A DNA stretch of 64,000 bases from Trichosphaerium sp. ATCC 40318 (lineage: Eukaryota > Discosea > Flabellinia > Trichosidae), in contig JALMLS010000585.1 in assembly GCA_038496445.1 (NCBI GenBank), positions 372,001 to 436,000 of the forward strand, written 5' to 3'. The translations under genes were made by a program, and so were the position numbers. Positions 47,385 through 60,284 of the stretch are shown here, one piece after another (the first letter of the stretch is position 1; each line of letters opens with the position of its first letter). Below the pieces are notes generated by a model that did not search any database, was not told the DNA's origin, and saw only the letters and a list, made by a program, of their open reading frames with translations.

Positions 47385-49768
47385 TCACAAAGGTTCTTGA
47401 AACTTACTATAATATTGGAACCCATATAGTATAAGAAGCATTGGTTGGCCTTAATAAAAAAATTAACAAAAGCATTATTACTTTGTCCATACTACAGCTC
47501 AAAAAAAAAGTTTGTTTGACAATTGAAGAATAAATCATTCATGTACAAAAAAAAGCATTATTGGGCTTACCAAATACACAAAATGTAAGCCAGAACATTA
47601 TATTTCCTGTTTGAGATCCTTTATAGTACATACTAAAGTTGTATGATAGTCAGGAGCAATAAAACTCTGAAAAGTAGAACAAAAAATGTAGGCCAAGTTT
47701 CAGACTTCGTACTCGCTAATGATTATGAACGGCACTTGGAAGAGCATCCCCAAGAAGAACCATGTATTCATTTTACCTAAGGGTACACTAACAAGCAACT
47801 TGTTATCAAAAGAATTAGTATGAAGAATTGACAACAGTATAATAAAACTAGGATGGTACCTCATGGAAAATCGCCGAAATTAAAAAAACAGAAAGGCTCG
47901 CAACCAATCGACTGTACCTGAGCAATCATAAGTACGACTACTAAACAACCTTCAACAATACCCTTTTTTAAGCATCATTTTAAACACATGGCGTCTGAGC
48001 CAGTGATGAACTGGTAAGTTCCATTTCTTCCTAAACGTGAAAAAAGTAAGAAAAATATCGAAAGGCAAACTCGTTTTGTCTGTGCGAATATGTTGATGAA
48101 TAATTATCATACCAGTACTCCCCCATTGTTGTACTATTCCACCAATCGCTGTAAAACATTCTATCACCAAAAAAGAGTAACTCTCCGAGTACATTCGGTA
48201 ATAAATGAAACAGGATATAAAACATCAGTAGCCAAGAGTAAACACTTGGAATCTTGAGAAAAAAAATAAGTCACGTGATCAACAACAATGAATGAAAGTA
48301 ATTGAACGTTAATAGTACCACTAATGTGAAGTAATCTTGTATGGCACTTGTATATTTTCTTTGATGTACGCTAGCAACACAATGTTCAATGGTTGGAAGC
48401 AAATATTGATGTGCCATAATCACAAGAAGAATTAAAAAGAACACCTAGAGGTTGACATTAACACGTGTCATAATATACATTGCTTACCAATTGAGCAACC
48501 TTACCAAGAAGCCATGACCTACGTAGAAAAAATAATAAGCCTCTTAAATGTCATTTCAAAATAAGAAGCTGCGAAATGTCACAATGTGTCACTCGACATT
48601 TGACAATTTGGTTTATTTAGACGTACCATCGTCTTTTTTTAACCATAGGAAATTTTTCCTGGTAAGTGAGTGTAGGCACAAGAAGAAAGTAAGCCAGATC
48701 TTAAGCATGTCAGACAATAAGAAACCAACAATTAAAAATAAAAAGACGTACTTTGCACAGTAATATTTTTGGGATATTCTGTAGGCTCATTCACAGGTTT
48801 CTTCTTATCTATCCAGTTAATTAAATATTTTCACAATACAAACACTTCCATACCTTGATACTCTCTCTTTAACCGTAGTTCACTATTAACCAAAACATAG
48901 CTACCAACAGATGTCAACAAAAAAGAAAGAAATTCAAAAAAACTCAAAAAAAGCAAAAGCTTTAAAGCCACGCGCTGCTACTATAACCGTTGTAAACAAA
49001 CGTGACTTTGAACAAGTATTGAAAATCTCGTTATATTTGTTGACAACAAAATAATACACCACGTGTTCAGGATATACCACCAAATGAAGAAGTTTTTCTT
49101 TTTTTTTCGTACCTTACTAATTTCATTTGCAAGACAACACAGTTTGAAATACAAAGAAAACTCGACAGTGGTAAGCATTTAGGATCTGCTTGATTTGATG
49201 CAGGACAAGTACGGGTTAATATGAGAATAACACTTAACGCTAGAGTGCATATAAAGTTCGTATAGTGAAGAAACATCCCAAATCTAAGCGAAACGGTTAT
49301 TTGTTAATTTTTGTCAAATTTCTCTTTTAAACGAACCCAGGATCGCATTGTTTTCGTGCCATAGCGCGTTCAATTGTATACGTAAGCACTAGACATACTG
49401 CAAGCACTATTTAAGTGAGATTGATTGGAATTTTTATCAATAAAGTCAGGATGTACCTCCAAACCCTTTAGATAGAACCATAGTATCGAAATACTGAAGA
49501 TAGTCGTTATTAATGAACACCAAGCCATATTTATCAATATTTTCAACTACCAACCGCATATTTGACCAAATCTACGCCAAACGTTAGCTTTCGCAAGGGT
49601 TAATGTCGTTCTGTAGCGTACGAGGATTATAGCGCATAGATTAATAAAACCTCTAAAGTTCTGTTTTTTAGAAGCGCTGGTGAGTAAGGAGGGGTCTGTC
49701 CGAGTATGAACAGGCTCGCTGTGTACCCATCGGTAAACTGACGTTTTAGAACTCTTTGTACTCTCCAT
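47385..49768 (-). CDS. DGAT1: Diacylglycerol O-acyltransferase 1 (DGAT1), MBOAT family
   Basis: About 14 exons, about 430 residues. Starts with a basic N-terminus, then PSLLTSASKKQNFRGFINLC, IWSNMRLVVENIDKYG, ITVQNLAYFLLVPTLTYQEK, FPMVKKRRW, then IPSVYSWLLMFYILFHLLPN. DGAT1/ACAT hallmarks follow: GDRMFYSDWWNSTTMGEYW and KKWNLPVHHWLRRHVFKM, and LISAIFHELLVSVP with the catalytic His. The C-terminus GNIMFWLTFCVFG joins to QPMLLILYGFQYYS. All introns are short and frame-keeping (several begin GTACGT). It is an ER multi-pass enzyme that makes triacylglycerol from diacylglycerol and acyl-CoA. The FYxDWWN motif separates it from plain sterol acyltransferases only weakly, but the N-terminal block favours DGAT1. 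Confidence 0.9.
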
Positions 49769-50102
49769 TACACAAAATGCGCGTATAAATAGCGTAAATG
49801 AGTATTTACAGGATGATCGAACTAGAATTGCAGGTGCAAATAAGCAACCTTCGCTTAAACCAAGCTTAAAAGTACTTGAATATGCTCATGGTGGGTAACG
49901 CTGATAACGGTTTTTCGATCACACTTCAGCCAACGCTTAAATAACTTAGAACTGAAGCTCTTATACACTATGCGTAAATAAAGTCATACAACTCCAATCG
50001 TAAGGCAATGTTAAAATTGTTTTATGATACAAGATAAATACAACTATTTTTTTTACATTTCATAGTTTTGTAGTAGAACATATGTTCTATGACTGTTTCT
50101 TG

Positions 50103-53100
50103 TTAAACAAGAGAAGTTCTAGAAGTAGCGTTTAATGCTGCACGAACTATAGGCATCACGTGTTTTGGTTTAGGTCGATCACTAAGAAAATGAAGTCAGC
50201 AACAGGGTTTCTGAGGCAGAAAAAAAAAAAAGACGTACGTTGCACCAAAGCTGTTTTGGACTGAAGGTGCGTTTGCCCATCCATATAAAGGTACTCCATT
50301 TTTATCGATAACATATACACCAGGTTGAACAACGTATTTTTCTCCAATAGGGTTCTGTCCAGTAAGATTTTTCTGTAGAGAGAAACCTCTACTTATTTCA
50401 TGACTATCATCACCAATCAAAGGAAAATTCAAGTTCCATTTCTCTTGTGTCTTTATCATCTTATTTGTAGATTGAGAGCTAATACCAACAATAGATCCTC
50501 CTTTAAATGCAACCTAATAACACAATCAATAAAAATCACGTGCACAAAATGGAGCAGAAAAAACAAAAAATAATCATACCTCAGCCATATATTTTCTCCA
50601 TGATCTTAGGTATCGTCTGCAAAATACACACCACGACCCTCTGAAGAAAATAAGTATAGTAAAACTCTTTGTTTCCATCTCTTCATCTAGCCATTTTTTT
50701 GCATTTGACAAGTCAAGAGTGCGTGTATAAGTATCAGCATCAAAGCTAGTTCTCGAAGTTCTAAAAAACAACAATAAGAAAAACAAAAATCACCAATTTT
50801 TGTGACGTACTCGAATCCTGAAATTCCTACTATACCATCCTCTATTACTACCTTTGAATGATCTATAGAATCAGAAGAAGACTCAGAAGATAGCATTGAG
50901 TTTGGTGCTACATCAAACTCTTGAAGTGCATGAAGGTTTATGCTACAAAACGAACTTAGAGTGCTCAACAGCTTGTCATGTTGTGGAGGAATATTAGCAG
51001 CAATAGCATCACTACATAGTACGTAAGTGTTAATACTCTATAGAGTGTTTGGCATTGTTTTAAAGCATACCTATTGTAAAGAACAAAGTTCCCTAGAGTC
51101 TGATTTGCTTGAACCAATTCTTTCTTTTTCAACTTTTTGGTTTTTTGCTCTACAGCTTGTGTGGATAAAACCTTTGCAACACCTGCCATTACACGTGATC
51201 TATGTTTTTGAACATAAATAGATACTTGCTCATTATCAAATTGTGCGCTATCTAGCTCCCCAGTAATTACACGCATAGCCATGCATATCGTTGAAATATG
51301 GCGACTTGTGTCCGTATTGAACGTTAACACTATCGAAAAATAAGCCAAAAACAAAAACGACAATGCCATCTTCAATACGTACTTGAAGAAGATCTACCCA
51401 TGTTGCCACCACCAACGCACATTAGACACACAATTGGCTGTTTCAGGTAAGTTAACAAGCCACGATGAACTAAGAATGATGTTGCTGCTTTTACGAACAG
51501 ACTTTTTGGAGCGCCTTGTTTACCAAATCTTGCCATTCCTCGTTGAACAATGGCTTGAAGGCCTTCAACTACAGAAGCAGGAAGAATATCAAGGATTGCC
51601 ATAAACTCGACAACAACTTCATCTAGCAAATCAACAAGCTCTCCTTTACCTTTTGAAATATGCTCTAAAGAAATGTTAAAAACAAGAATTTATTAAGAAA
51701 ATAATCCAAATAAACAAACAACGCACCAAGTGGCTTTTTAAAGCGATGAGCGACGCTCATTAATGACAACTTTATAGAAGCACTAAGTATAAGAGATGTT
51801 GTAGATGTTTCCGTAAGTATTAAAGTCCACACATCAACAGGCGGTGAACTAAGAGGGTATTACAAAAAAAGCTGAATATTTATACAAAAAACGTACTTGT
51901 ACACGTTCGTCAATACGTTGTTCATTTGACTTGCTCGTTTTGGTGCCTTCACTTTGTACTCAAACTTTAGTAGATACTTGTACATACGACGAATTGATTT
52001 ATCTCCACGAGAAGCAACAACTTTAACAAAACTGTCGATCATACTTTGAGAAGCATCAGGTGTAAATGAAAGAGCAACGCCTTTAATAAAATGACGATCA
52101 GACATAAGTCCATGTAATGCGCTAGCGCCCATTAAATGAGATCCTCTCCATTTATTTTTGTTTGGTTGCCTAAACATGTGTAAGTATTATTTTAATTACA
52201 GTCTCAAGCTTACCAAATAAATAGTCTGGAGGAATAGTCACCATCACCTTCTGTTACGAAGTAGACATATCCTCCGTCATCAATGTGAGTCCTTCTCACT
52301 CTTGCTTTTGTATGTATCATATCAAGAGGTTTCTTTGGTTCCTATAAGATGATTAGAGAAACAGTCTGGCGAGTGAAAGAACTCTCGCTTCAAAACAAAA
52401 AAATTCTAAGCAAAAAAAGCGAACCTTGACAAGCAAGTTGTAAACAGCAAGTCCTTCCTGTGTACCAACGAAAACAAAATTATCCATTAATGCAACACTC
52501 GACACTCTTGTTGATAGCTGTTGAAAAATATTTTGAGATGAATCCCCAAGGTTAGATTGTATTCCAGAGGCGATTGAATATGCTTTTGTATCTCCAAGAC
52601 CAAATACATGGATATTGCCATGTAAATCTCCAGCAATAACAACGCTCTTTAGTAAATGGACACTGGTGAGTGCTACTGGCGTTGGTTTACTGAAAATCAG
52701 TTTGGCAGTCTACAATAAAAGTAAACAAAACAATTCTCTGAATCATCAGTGTCGTTGACTCACGGTTTTGTCCCAACAATAAATTTCATCTCGAGTAACA
52801 CCAACGACAAGATTATTATTTTGTTTTAATGATATCCATCCTTTTGATGCATTTTCTGTTTCACAACTAGATAATGTTAACTGGAGCAATAATCCAAAAA
52901 AAGGGAAAAAAAAACAATACGATTTTCGTTTTGCGCTGGTTGAACAAGCTTACCTGAATAGCAAGTTATATGTCTTCACACAATAAGCTTCAATAATATT
53001 CATAGCAGATGAATAAGTTACAAGTGCATTTCCATTAACAACAGACGACAAATGACTGATAATTTTACCATGCTTGAAAATAGGTTCATTTTGTTCATCC

Positions 53101-53846
53101 TTTGAAACTTCGTTTCCTTTAAAATCAAGATGGAACACACTCCTAGAACCAAACACACATACACCCTATAAACAAATACACATGTTAGTTTCAAAAAAAA
53201 CCTTCACAGAATGAACTTACAGTCGGTTGAATGAAAACACCTTGAAGATAATCGTTTTCTCCAAAAATGGCATCGTAGCGGAATGTCTCATCTTCTTGAA
53301 CATCATGGATTTGTACGTTATGTATCAACGCATCGTCAGATCCATATGTATGGACAGATACAATATGAGTACCCTCAGCACGTATGATACGAACTTCGTG
53401 CTTGTTTTTAATATGACGTTGTTTCTTAAGCTGTGGGTGTGCTACTATTATATCCCTAAAGGTAAAAAGCGGACAATAAGAATCTAAGGATAGAAAACAG
53501 TTTTGGAGGTCAAGCCTCATTTAAACCTACCCAGTGTTCATATACGATGCAGCCATCCAACCTCGTGCACCAAATACTACTGTTTGGCGTTTGTTCGGTT
53601 TAGAATTGAGAAACGATGGAAGGACATCATTAAGGCCAAAGCTGATAGAGTGTCGTTAGAGAAAGTGTATTGTAGCGTACAAGATTAAACAACGAACCTG
53701 AGAACGTTTTTGTGAGCACGATAGCTTTTTTTCTTTTTCGTTTGTCGCTTCGAGAGCTAATACGTATAGCGTTAGTTGATGAAAATGCGTTGTAGTTGCA
53801 AAAACTACGAGTTTTAAAAAACCGCCAATTATACGTTCGTTTGCAT
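50103..53846 (-). CDS. WD-like/helical protein fused to a peroxiredoxin-like domain
   Basis: About 18 exons, about 950 residues, read as one unit. ATG 53846 (MQTN) joins to a Lys-rich LSKRQTKKKKSYRAHKNVLS. Beta-propeller-like strands follow: TVVFGARGWMAASYMNTG, GSDDALIHNVQIHDVQ, GVCVFGSRSVFHLDFKGNE, SVVIAGDLHGNIHVFGLGD and DNFVFVGTQEGLAVYNLL. A helical region comes next (KRASQMNNVL, EFMAILDILPASVVEGLQAI). The last part is peroxiredoxin-like: RTLDLSNAKKWLDEEM, FTILIFFRGSWCVFCRRYLR, WNLNFPLIGDDSHEISRGF, VQPGVYVIDKNGVPLYGW. The exon at about 50811-51000 carries both the end of the helical part and the Prx linker without start or stop, which supports fusion. Domain names for the N-terminal part are tentative. 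Confidence 0.65.
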
Positions 53847-54834
53847 TAAAATTCAAATTAGGAGCGGCCCCGAAACCTCAGAGGCTGTTTTTCACTTTTT
53901 GCGTTAGAAATATTCCAATTTTGTCTGTACAATTATTTACGCACTGAATCTGTCCTAGACACCCTTGTACTTGTTTCGGGACCACCTCTTGGCATTTTTT
54001 CTTAAAGGTGCTTGCAATATAAACAATAAACGTTGTGTAGGCGTTTTATAGCGTGATTTGTTACTTTTTGACAATAACTAATTTATAGGAGGCGTTGCCA
54101 ATTAGAAATTGCAGAATTTACACAAAGTGGACCAAATTGCGGAGGTGAAGTTTTTTTCCATCAATTCTATGTAGCATGCAAAGTATGAGCGTCTTAACAT
54201 GAGACAGTAGGCACCTTTGAAAAGAAATACTTCCGAGGAATGTTGGCTTATTTTTCAGAAAAACGGTTTTCAGTGCCAAGTCTTAGTAACATCGTCTTTT
54301 ATACACCATTATATTGTAGTACATTGAAGTTGCGGTTAAAATAATTTGCACGAGTCTAAAAAGTGTTCTACAATCACTACTCATATAATTTATGGCGCAT
54401 TGATCATAAATACAACTGAATTACGATAAACCCAAATGACACCATTTCGGACAAACGATTGTCCACCCTTCCTCATTAACTGAACGCAATTACTTCAACT
54501 TCATGCAACGTTATGTCAACTTATTGTTGTCACCTAAAAATATAGAACCATACTTTACCGTTAAGGATAAGTTTAAGAACTCTCAATCTTGTTTCAAGCT
54601 CACAACAAACGAAGAAAATTACAACTCTTTTTTTTTTTTTTTTTTTTTTTTAATGTCAGGTATGTACAATACAAGGCTTGTTTTACATTTAATTTTTTTT
54701 CTTTCTTTTTTAAACTGGTGTATCATGGTATATAGGCAAATCACAACAAAGTTGTAGGAAGGAAACCATCGGAATCTTTAAATCAAAAGAAATGAGTTCA
54801 ATTTTTTTCTTTCATTTGCAGTTCATTGCTACAA
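53847..54834. other. Intergenic, 1 kb, with 24-nt poly-T
   Basis: No gene. A homopolymer T run sits near 54629-54652. Confidence 0.45.
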
Positions 54835-55793
54835 TCAAATACCTCTCTGTATATTATTATTCGCATTTCCCATGGCATAAGGCTCCGCCTCTATTGTATG
54901 TACACTCATATTATCGCTATCAAAGGGATCTATTTGCATTGTACCGCTAAAACAAATCAACAAAGCAAAGCAAAGCAAAAAAAAATAAATTGAACGTGTC
55001 AACTGCAAATAAATTGATGACGACTGTCACTATTAAAATACCACAACCAAATACCTCACTTTTCATAAAAGCACAGAGAATAAAAGATGATTTGAAGCTC
55101 ACAAAAAATAAAAAGGGAAAAACGTCATCATTTTCTTGAGTGGTTAACTGAATTTTAACGTTAACGTTCGTGAGCTACAGTGAAAACAAGACTGAAAAAT
55201 ATTACCTGTCAGCTGATGCTGCTAAGCCATCTGATGCTACTGTAGCTGCTGACGAACGTGCGCCAAGTCGCAGTCTGTCAACTCTTCCATCAGTGCGCGG
55301 ATAGTCGCACATTACATTACTATCTCTTAAATCGCTCTCGCGCAGGCTTTGAGTTCGGTATAATTCTACCAAGTACGTTAGTTACGAAACAACGTAAAAA
55401 TGAGTTAAAACGCCTTTAATCGCGTAGAATTAAGCACCAAGCGGTACCTTGTTTTAATCCGTCACATTCAGTCTCAAGTCGATTACGTTCGCCTTCTAAG
55501 TCTTGTAGGGTATGTTCAAGCTGTTCAATTCTTAATTGATCGGTATGGGGGTCTCGTAGGACCTTTCCTGAAGCGATTATGCGTTGTAAAGTCTGTAACG
55601 CTAAAATTCCATTTTGGCTTTTTTCAACTGAGATAGCGTCTGCCAAGGTTCGTAGCCATGTGTCACGAAATACACCATCAACGTAGCATTGACGCAAGAA
55701 TGGCTCAAATTGAGATGTATCTACTGACGTAGCTTGGTAATACTGCCCTGGTAGGTTATTTGGCGTTGGCTGCTTCGCCTGTTGCTGACCCAT
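54835..55793 (-). CDS. N-myristoylated-type coiled-coil protein, unknown
   Basis: Three exons. The N-terminus MGQQQAKQPTPNN has Gly2 and a context compatible with N-myristoylation. A helical domain (FEPFLRQCYVDGVFRDTWLR, TLADAISVEKSQNGILALQT) and a coiled coil (RIEQLEHTLQDLEGERNRLE) follow. Exon 2 joins as ELYRTQSLRESDLRDSNV to LGARSSAATVASDGLAAS. After a long intron (about 250 nt) exon 3 ends GTMQIDPFDSDNMSVHTIEA and NNIQRGI. It is likely a membrane-peripheral scaffold. No enzyme motif. Confidence 0.7.
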
Positions 55794-56796
55794 ATTTTTG
55801 TTTCTATACCCTTAAATAATTATTAACTTGCGCGTGGGTTGCGTTGCCAGGTAGTTTTAATCAAATTTTCTACATATATTTTACCAAACCAGAACTTTTC
55901 GTGCGTTAAAATGTAGTCTAGAAAAAAAAAGCAGTAAACACGCTTATAATATCGTTCATTGGTTCGGTTTTGTACCAGGTAAATTGGTAATTGTGATAAG
56001 AGCACGACGTTCAAAAAAAGAGTCTAATTTTACTCAACCAGACGAGGAATGTGTCATGCCTGATCAAAAGAAGGCTGTGAAACCTTTGAGTCACGATTTG
56101 CTTTGTTCTTCGGCAGCCTGCGCTTGCTGTCCCCAATCTCTCCCAATGACCCGAAGGAATGCATGCCTGAAGCAATCATTTCAATCTTGCTTCTATGTAA
56201 GCCTCTACACTGTCAACTCATTCAAGGGCTTTCACATGAATCAACAAGTTCACAGAAAAAGAAAAGTACATATCGACCTTGCAAATCCTCATAGTAATTA
56301 CGTTGACATTGCTTGTAGGCTAAACTTCATGACTACAAGTGCAAGTGTGTCTTGACTTTGAAATATTATGTGAATAAGGCGCGTGCCTTGTTGCATGTTA
56401 CCCGATTCACTCGTCTCGTCAGAAGTTTATTACTTCTTTTGCCCAGATCTTGAGCGCCTTGGTACATTAAATCGCTTTAGTGAGCTTTGTCATTCATGTT
56501 TGTAAAAGACACGTTTTGGGTTTGAGGATGGTGAGTGTTGGATAATTACGCAGCTCTGAAATTTTATTTCAGTAAGGTCCATTCTCCGAATATTTGTCGC
56601 AAGCTGTCGAAATGCACAAAAGACTTACACTACTTATTCTTTAGAAAACAACAAAGCAGCTTTATTTCCTACTCATTATTAATAACACGGTGATACTAGC
56701 AAGTAGAAGATGTTTCACGTGACATATTTTTGCTGAAAATAGAAAATTATTAATTTTTCATCTTCTCATAAAAGATAGCTTCACACCGAGGATACA
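55794..56796. other. Intergenic, 1 kb
   Basis: A plus-strand open frame at 55984-56355 starts without ATG and is low-complexity in style. I do not accept it. Promoter of the TIMP-like gene presumably near 56700, with one CACGTG at about 56716. Confidence 0.4.
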
Positions 56797-57508
56797 ATGC
56801 GTCTTACACTTGTTTTCATCTTCTGTCTCTTTTATACTACACTTTTTGCTTGCGTTTGCCTTCGCAGAAGCGACGAGCAAAGGTTCTGCGATGCTGATGC
56901 TGTACTCAGAGTAAAGATTATTGTTAATTGGCGAACAACTGAAGACAGAAGAGTATTTCTAGCCGAAGTAAAGAGAGTTTATAAATACCCAACAGAGGAA
57001 CATGACCCATGGGTTAACATTGTCACAGGGTATCCGACTATTATCGTATTTCAAAAGCAGCTGTGTTCTTTCTAACAAACAATCACAGGAGAAGTTGGCT
57101 TACAGACTGCGGCTTTTACTTCGAAGAGCAAAAAGTTCGAATGAACAAAACCAAAATAGTTTTCTTACATGTCTTTAGGAGTATCTAATAGCTGGACGTT
57201 CTGATGCCTCTGAACAAGTTGCTTTCTATGTGAACAGATGCGATATGGACAATTTTTGTTCACCTCCTGCACCCAATGTTATTCGCCTCTGTGATAGGCC
57301 AGCTGGACCACCGCCATGTGTTGATTCTTGTCCAAACCAACTAATGTGCTCGTTTCCAACTTGCACATCTTGTTTGTTTATTCCAGGATCTTGTAATACA
57401 TGTGCTTCATCTAAATGCTGCACGAATGTCTTTTGTCCAGAAGTTGATACTTGTACCGAAGGCTGTGTTCCATCTAATTGTTGCGGAACGCAATGTGTAC
57501 CTGCTTGA
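56797..57508 (+). CDS. TIMP-like (NTR domain) secreted protein with Cys-rich tail
   Basis: Three exons. A signal peptide (MRLTLVFIFCLFYTTLFA) is followed at once by CVCLRRSDEQRFCDADAVLR, so the mature protein would begin Cys-x-Cys as in TIMPs, where Cys1 chelates the protease zinc. Then FLAEVKRVYKYP, and after a GTATCC...CACAG intron RSWLTDCGFYFEEQK, joined to EYLIAGRSDASEQVAFYVNR (TIMP: CGV...EYLIAG). A C-terminal tail has over 20 Cys (SCPNQLMCSFPTCTSC, CTEGCVPSNCCGTQC). The family inhibits metalloproteases. Whether this one does is inference. Confidence 0.8.
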
Positions 57509-57730
57509 AATAAATATGACCACGTCATTCCCTTATTCTCTGTAGTAACCAGTTTTTTACAATTTCACCAGCCTAGCGCTATTTTTCCGCCACAAGTCAA
57601 ACATAGTCGAATTGCGTTAAAAGCGAAAACAAAGCAGCAATTACTTTGTAGCTCTAACAAAAAGTATTCTACGCACATCACACTCATTTTTTATATTTCA
57701 GTGGTATTCTACAAACACGTGTACACAAAA

Positions 57731-58843
57731 ATGAACTCAAACAGCGCATTCTTTGATGAGATCCCTGTGGAAATCATTCTTCACATTCTACAGTATGTTT
57801 CTGTTTTATCTATGCCCGCAGTAGTGTATACATCCAAGATATTACGCAATGTCGCCGTACAGCTTTTGAAGTACGTCGACAGGAGAACTATAACAATAAG
57901 AACAAGGAAAGAACTAAAAAAACTATTCAAGAAAGCTCCACATCTAATATCGATACATACTATTAACCTTTGCTTTGTCATCACACAGAAAGACTTAAAG
58001 TATCTACAATGGGCTTACGCACTAATTCTGAAGGGAATAAAGCGAGTTGATTTTACAGGTTTTTTTGTAATTAATGGTATTGACTTTAGTAACTGTCACA
58101 AGACAACAACCGTGACTGATGATCATCTTAAACAACTTGCTGGCATTCACAATATTAATTTAACAAGCTGTCATCTTGTTACAGATGATGGTGTTAAGTC
58201 ATTGGCTGGTATTCATACAATTGCTTTACTCTATTGTGATACTATAACTGACAAAGGTGTGAAGGCTTTAGCAGGAGTTCATACTATTAGTTTATACTAT
58301 TGTGATAGAGTAACAAATTATGGTGTTAAAGCACTTGCTGGCGTTCATAAGATTGACTTAACCGGGTGTAACAAAATTGATGATGAGGGAATTAAGGCAT
58401 TGGCTGGTGTACATACCATTAATATTAATCACTTTTGTAAAGTTACAGATGATGCTATTAAAGCACTAGCAGGTGTTCATACTATTGACATAAGTAATTG
58501 TTATGCAATAACAGATGATGGTATTAAAGCATTAGCTGGAGTTTATAAAATTAACTTAAGCTTTTGTAATGTTACAGACGATGGTATTAAAGCACTTGCT
58601 GGAGTTCATACAATTGATTTAAGCTTTTGTGAAGGTGTAACAGATGATGGCGTTAAAGCACTTGCTGGAGTTCATGCGATTAACTTAGCTAATTGTAAAG
58701 GTGTAACAAGTGAAGGAATATTAGCTTTGGTTGGTGTGTTACACATCATCACATCTGTTACAAAAAACGGCCTTGAAGCTTTAGGTGATGTGTATATCGA
58801 CAACTGCCATTATGATCCTACCTTTTTGATATCTCACTACTGA
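57731..58843 (+). CDS. F-box/LRR protein, intact
   Basis: A single exon of 370 codons. ATG 57731 (MNSNSAFFDEIPVEIILHIL) opens an F-box-like segment ending LRNVAVQLLKYVDRR. About eleven LRR units of 22-25 residues follow, consensus VTDDGIKALAGVHTIDLSFC, most very alike in both protein and DNA, indicating recent internal repeat duplication. It ends with a divergent cap (LEALGDVYIDNCHYDP). It likely works as an SCF ubiquitin-ligase substrate receptor. Related pieces lie at 13261, 45855, 59200 and 60285. Confidence 0.8.
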   Translation: MNSNSAFFDEIPVEIILHILQYVSVLSMPAVVYTSKILRNVAVQLLKYVDRRTITIRTRKELKKLFKKAPHLISIHTINLCFVITQKDLKYLQWAYALILKGIKRVDFTGFFVINGIDFSNCHKTTTVTDDHLKQLAGIHNINLTSCHLVTDDGVKSLAGIHTIALLYCDTITDKGVKALAGVHTISLYYCDRVTNYGVKALAGVHKIDLTGCNKIDDEGIKALAGVHTININHFCKVTDDAIKALAGVHTIDISNCYAITDDGIKALAGVYKINLSFCNVTDDGIKALAGVHTIDLSFCEGVTDDGVKALAGVHAINLANCKGVTSEGILALVGVLHIITSVTKNGLEALGDVYIDNCHYDPTFLISHY

Positions 58844-59199
58844 AAAAAAAACAATGTGTTTCATTGTGTTGACCTGTTTTATCAATAAAAAGACTAATAA
58901 TAATTCCATTTCTTTGTGTTATTACTCATTACCCAAGCAATCCTTTGTTTACCATGACTATACAAGGAAACGCTAGAAAGATATTTGTGTATCGTTCATT
59001 GGCTCCTACCAATAACAACAATCTGATTGAACGAGAACATATCTCTAGGCTTGACCAAACAGCCAGCGCAGATAAGAGTTAAGCAAGGCAATCCAGAGAT
59101 TTTTTTTCAGAGAAATAGTTGGTCAATCTATTTATTTTTTGGTAGGACGACTTTTTAAGTAATTGTCTTGTACTAAAAACAGCAACACAAACAACACAA

Positions 59200-59907
59200 A
59201 TGTCACTTGTAAGCTTACCAACTGAGCTATTAGTAGACATACTTAGCCGTGTCAAAAAAAGGGGTCCTGTAACACAATCGTGTGTAGCCTTGGCAAATAT
59301 CGTCCAGCAACTCTCGTAGGATTTACATCACTTTAATTAACCATATCGTGTACATTCAAACGAGGATATGCCGTTACATCTGGCCTAATTTTATAGGCAT
59401 TTTGCGGAAGTACGCGCATAGAAGTCGGTTATAAGGTTACAGACGTTAAGGTATTAAGCATTTGGTCAGGTAACGATCTCAGCATATTATTCTAGTCTGC
59501 ACGGAAAGTTTTATAGACGTTTTGGCGTCAGTAGCTCGTTGCAGGAGTAAAACAAATCAAACTTAAATTGGTGCGAAAAGGTTTTCACATTGATGATAGG
59601 ATTAAAGAGTTATAAGCAGGTGTACAATCTGATTTTTAGTTTTGTGTATGCAAACAGACAATTTACAGACGAAGGCATCAAAGCTTTAGTAGGAGTTAGT
59701 ACCATTTGTTTATCGTGTACATCCGCTGGAGATGACAGTGTCGTGCCTCTAATCGAAGCAGGAGCGAGAGATATTGATTTGAGCTGGACGAAGATTACTG
59801 ATCTTACAATAAATGCGCTTATGGCTAGCAAAGTGCATAGCGCTAAAATATCTGGTTGTCAAGGTGTATCTGAAAACGGCATAAAAACTTTTAACTTGTA
59901 CTCGTGA
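59200..59907 (+). pseudogene. Decayed F-box/LRR gene
   Basis: ATG 59200 opens an F-box (LVSLPTELLVDILSRVKKRG) that hits a stop after NIVQQLS. Scattered LRR remains follow, then a clear 3' part: TDEGIKALVGVSTICLSC, DIDLSWTKITDLTINALMAS, KISGCQGVSENGIKTF-stop. It lies tandem and downstream of the intact copy at 57731-58843. Confidence 0.75.
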
Positions 59908-60284
59908 TTAGTCCGTATTTGTGCCGGGATTATCGATCAATAAGAAAAGCGATCATTTCTTATTTTTTACTTATAACTTAAACTTTTTCCATGCACCTTA
60001 TATTCTGTATAGCACGTGCTAGCATGTTAATAAAATATTTAAGATTGCAAATTACACATTTTAAGGTTCATCACTATGATCACTAACATATGTAACACAT
60101 AAAGATCTTGTGGGACTATTTAGAAATGTGACAGTAAGTTTGGCTTTATTCTTATTACATCAATATCATTAGTCTGATGAAGGACACTAGATGAAGTCTC
60201 GGGGTTGAGAGTTTTATACTTCCTTTGTACCAGGGAGTATTTTGTGAACCTTACATGAAGCTCTAGTAGCTATCGTCAACATAC

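Noticed and set aside
55984-56355. 123-codon plus-strand ORF
   Set aside because: Starts at a non-ATG codon, overlaps a second frame of similar length, no recognisable domain.
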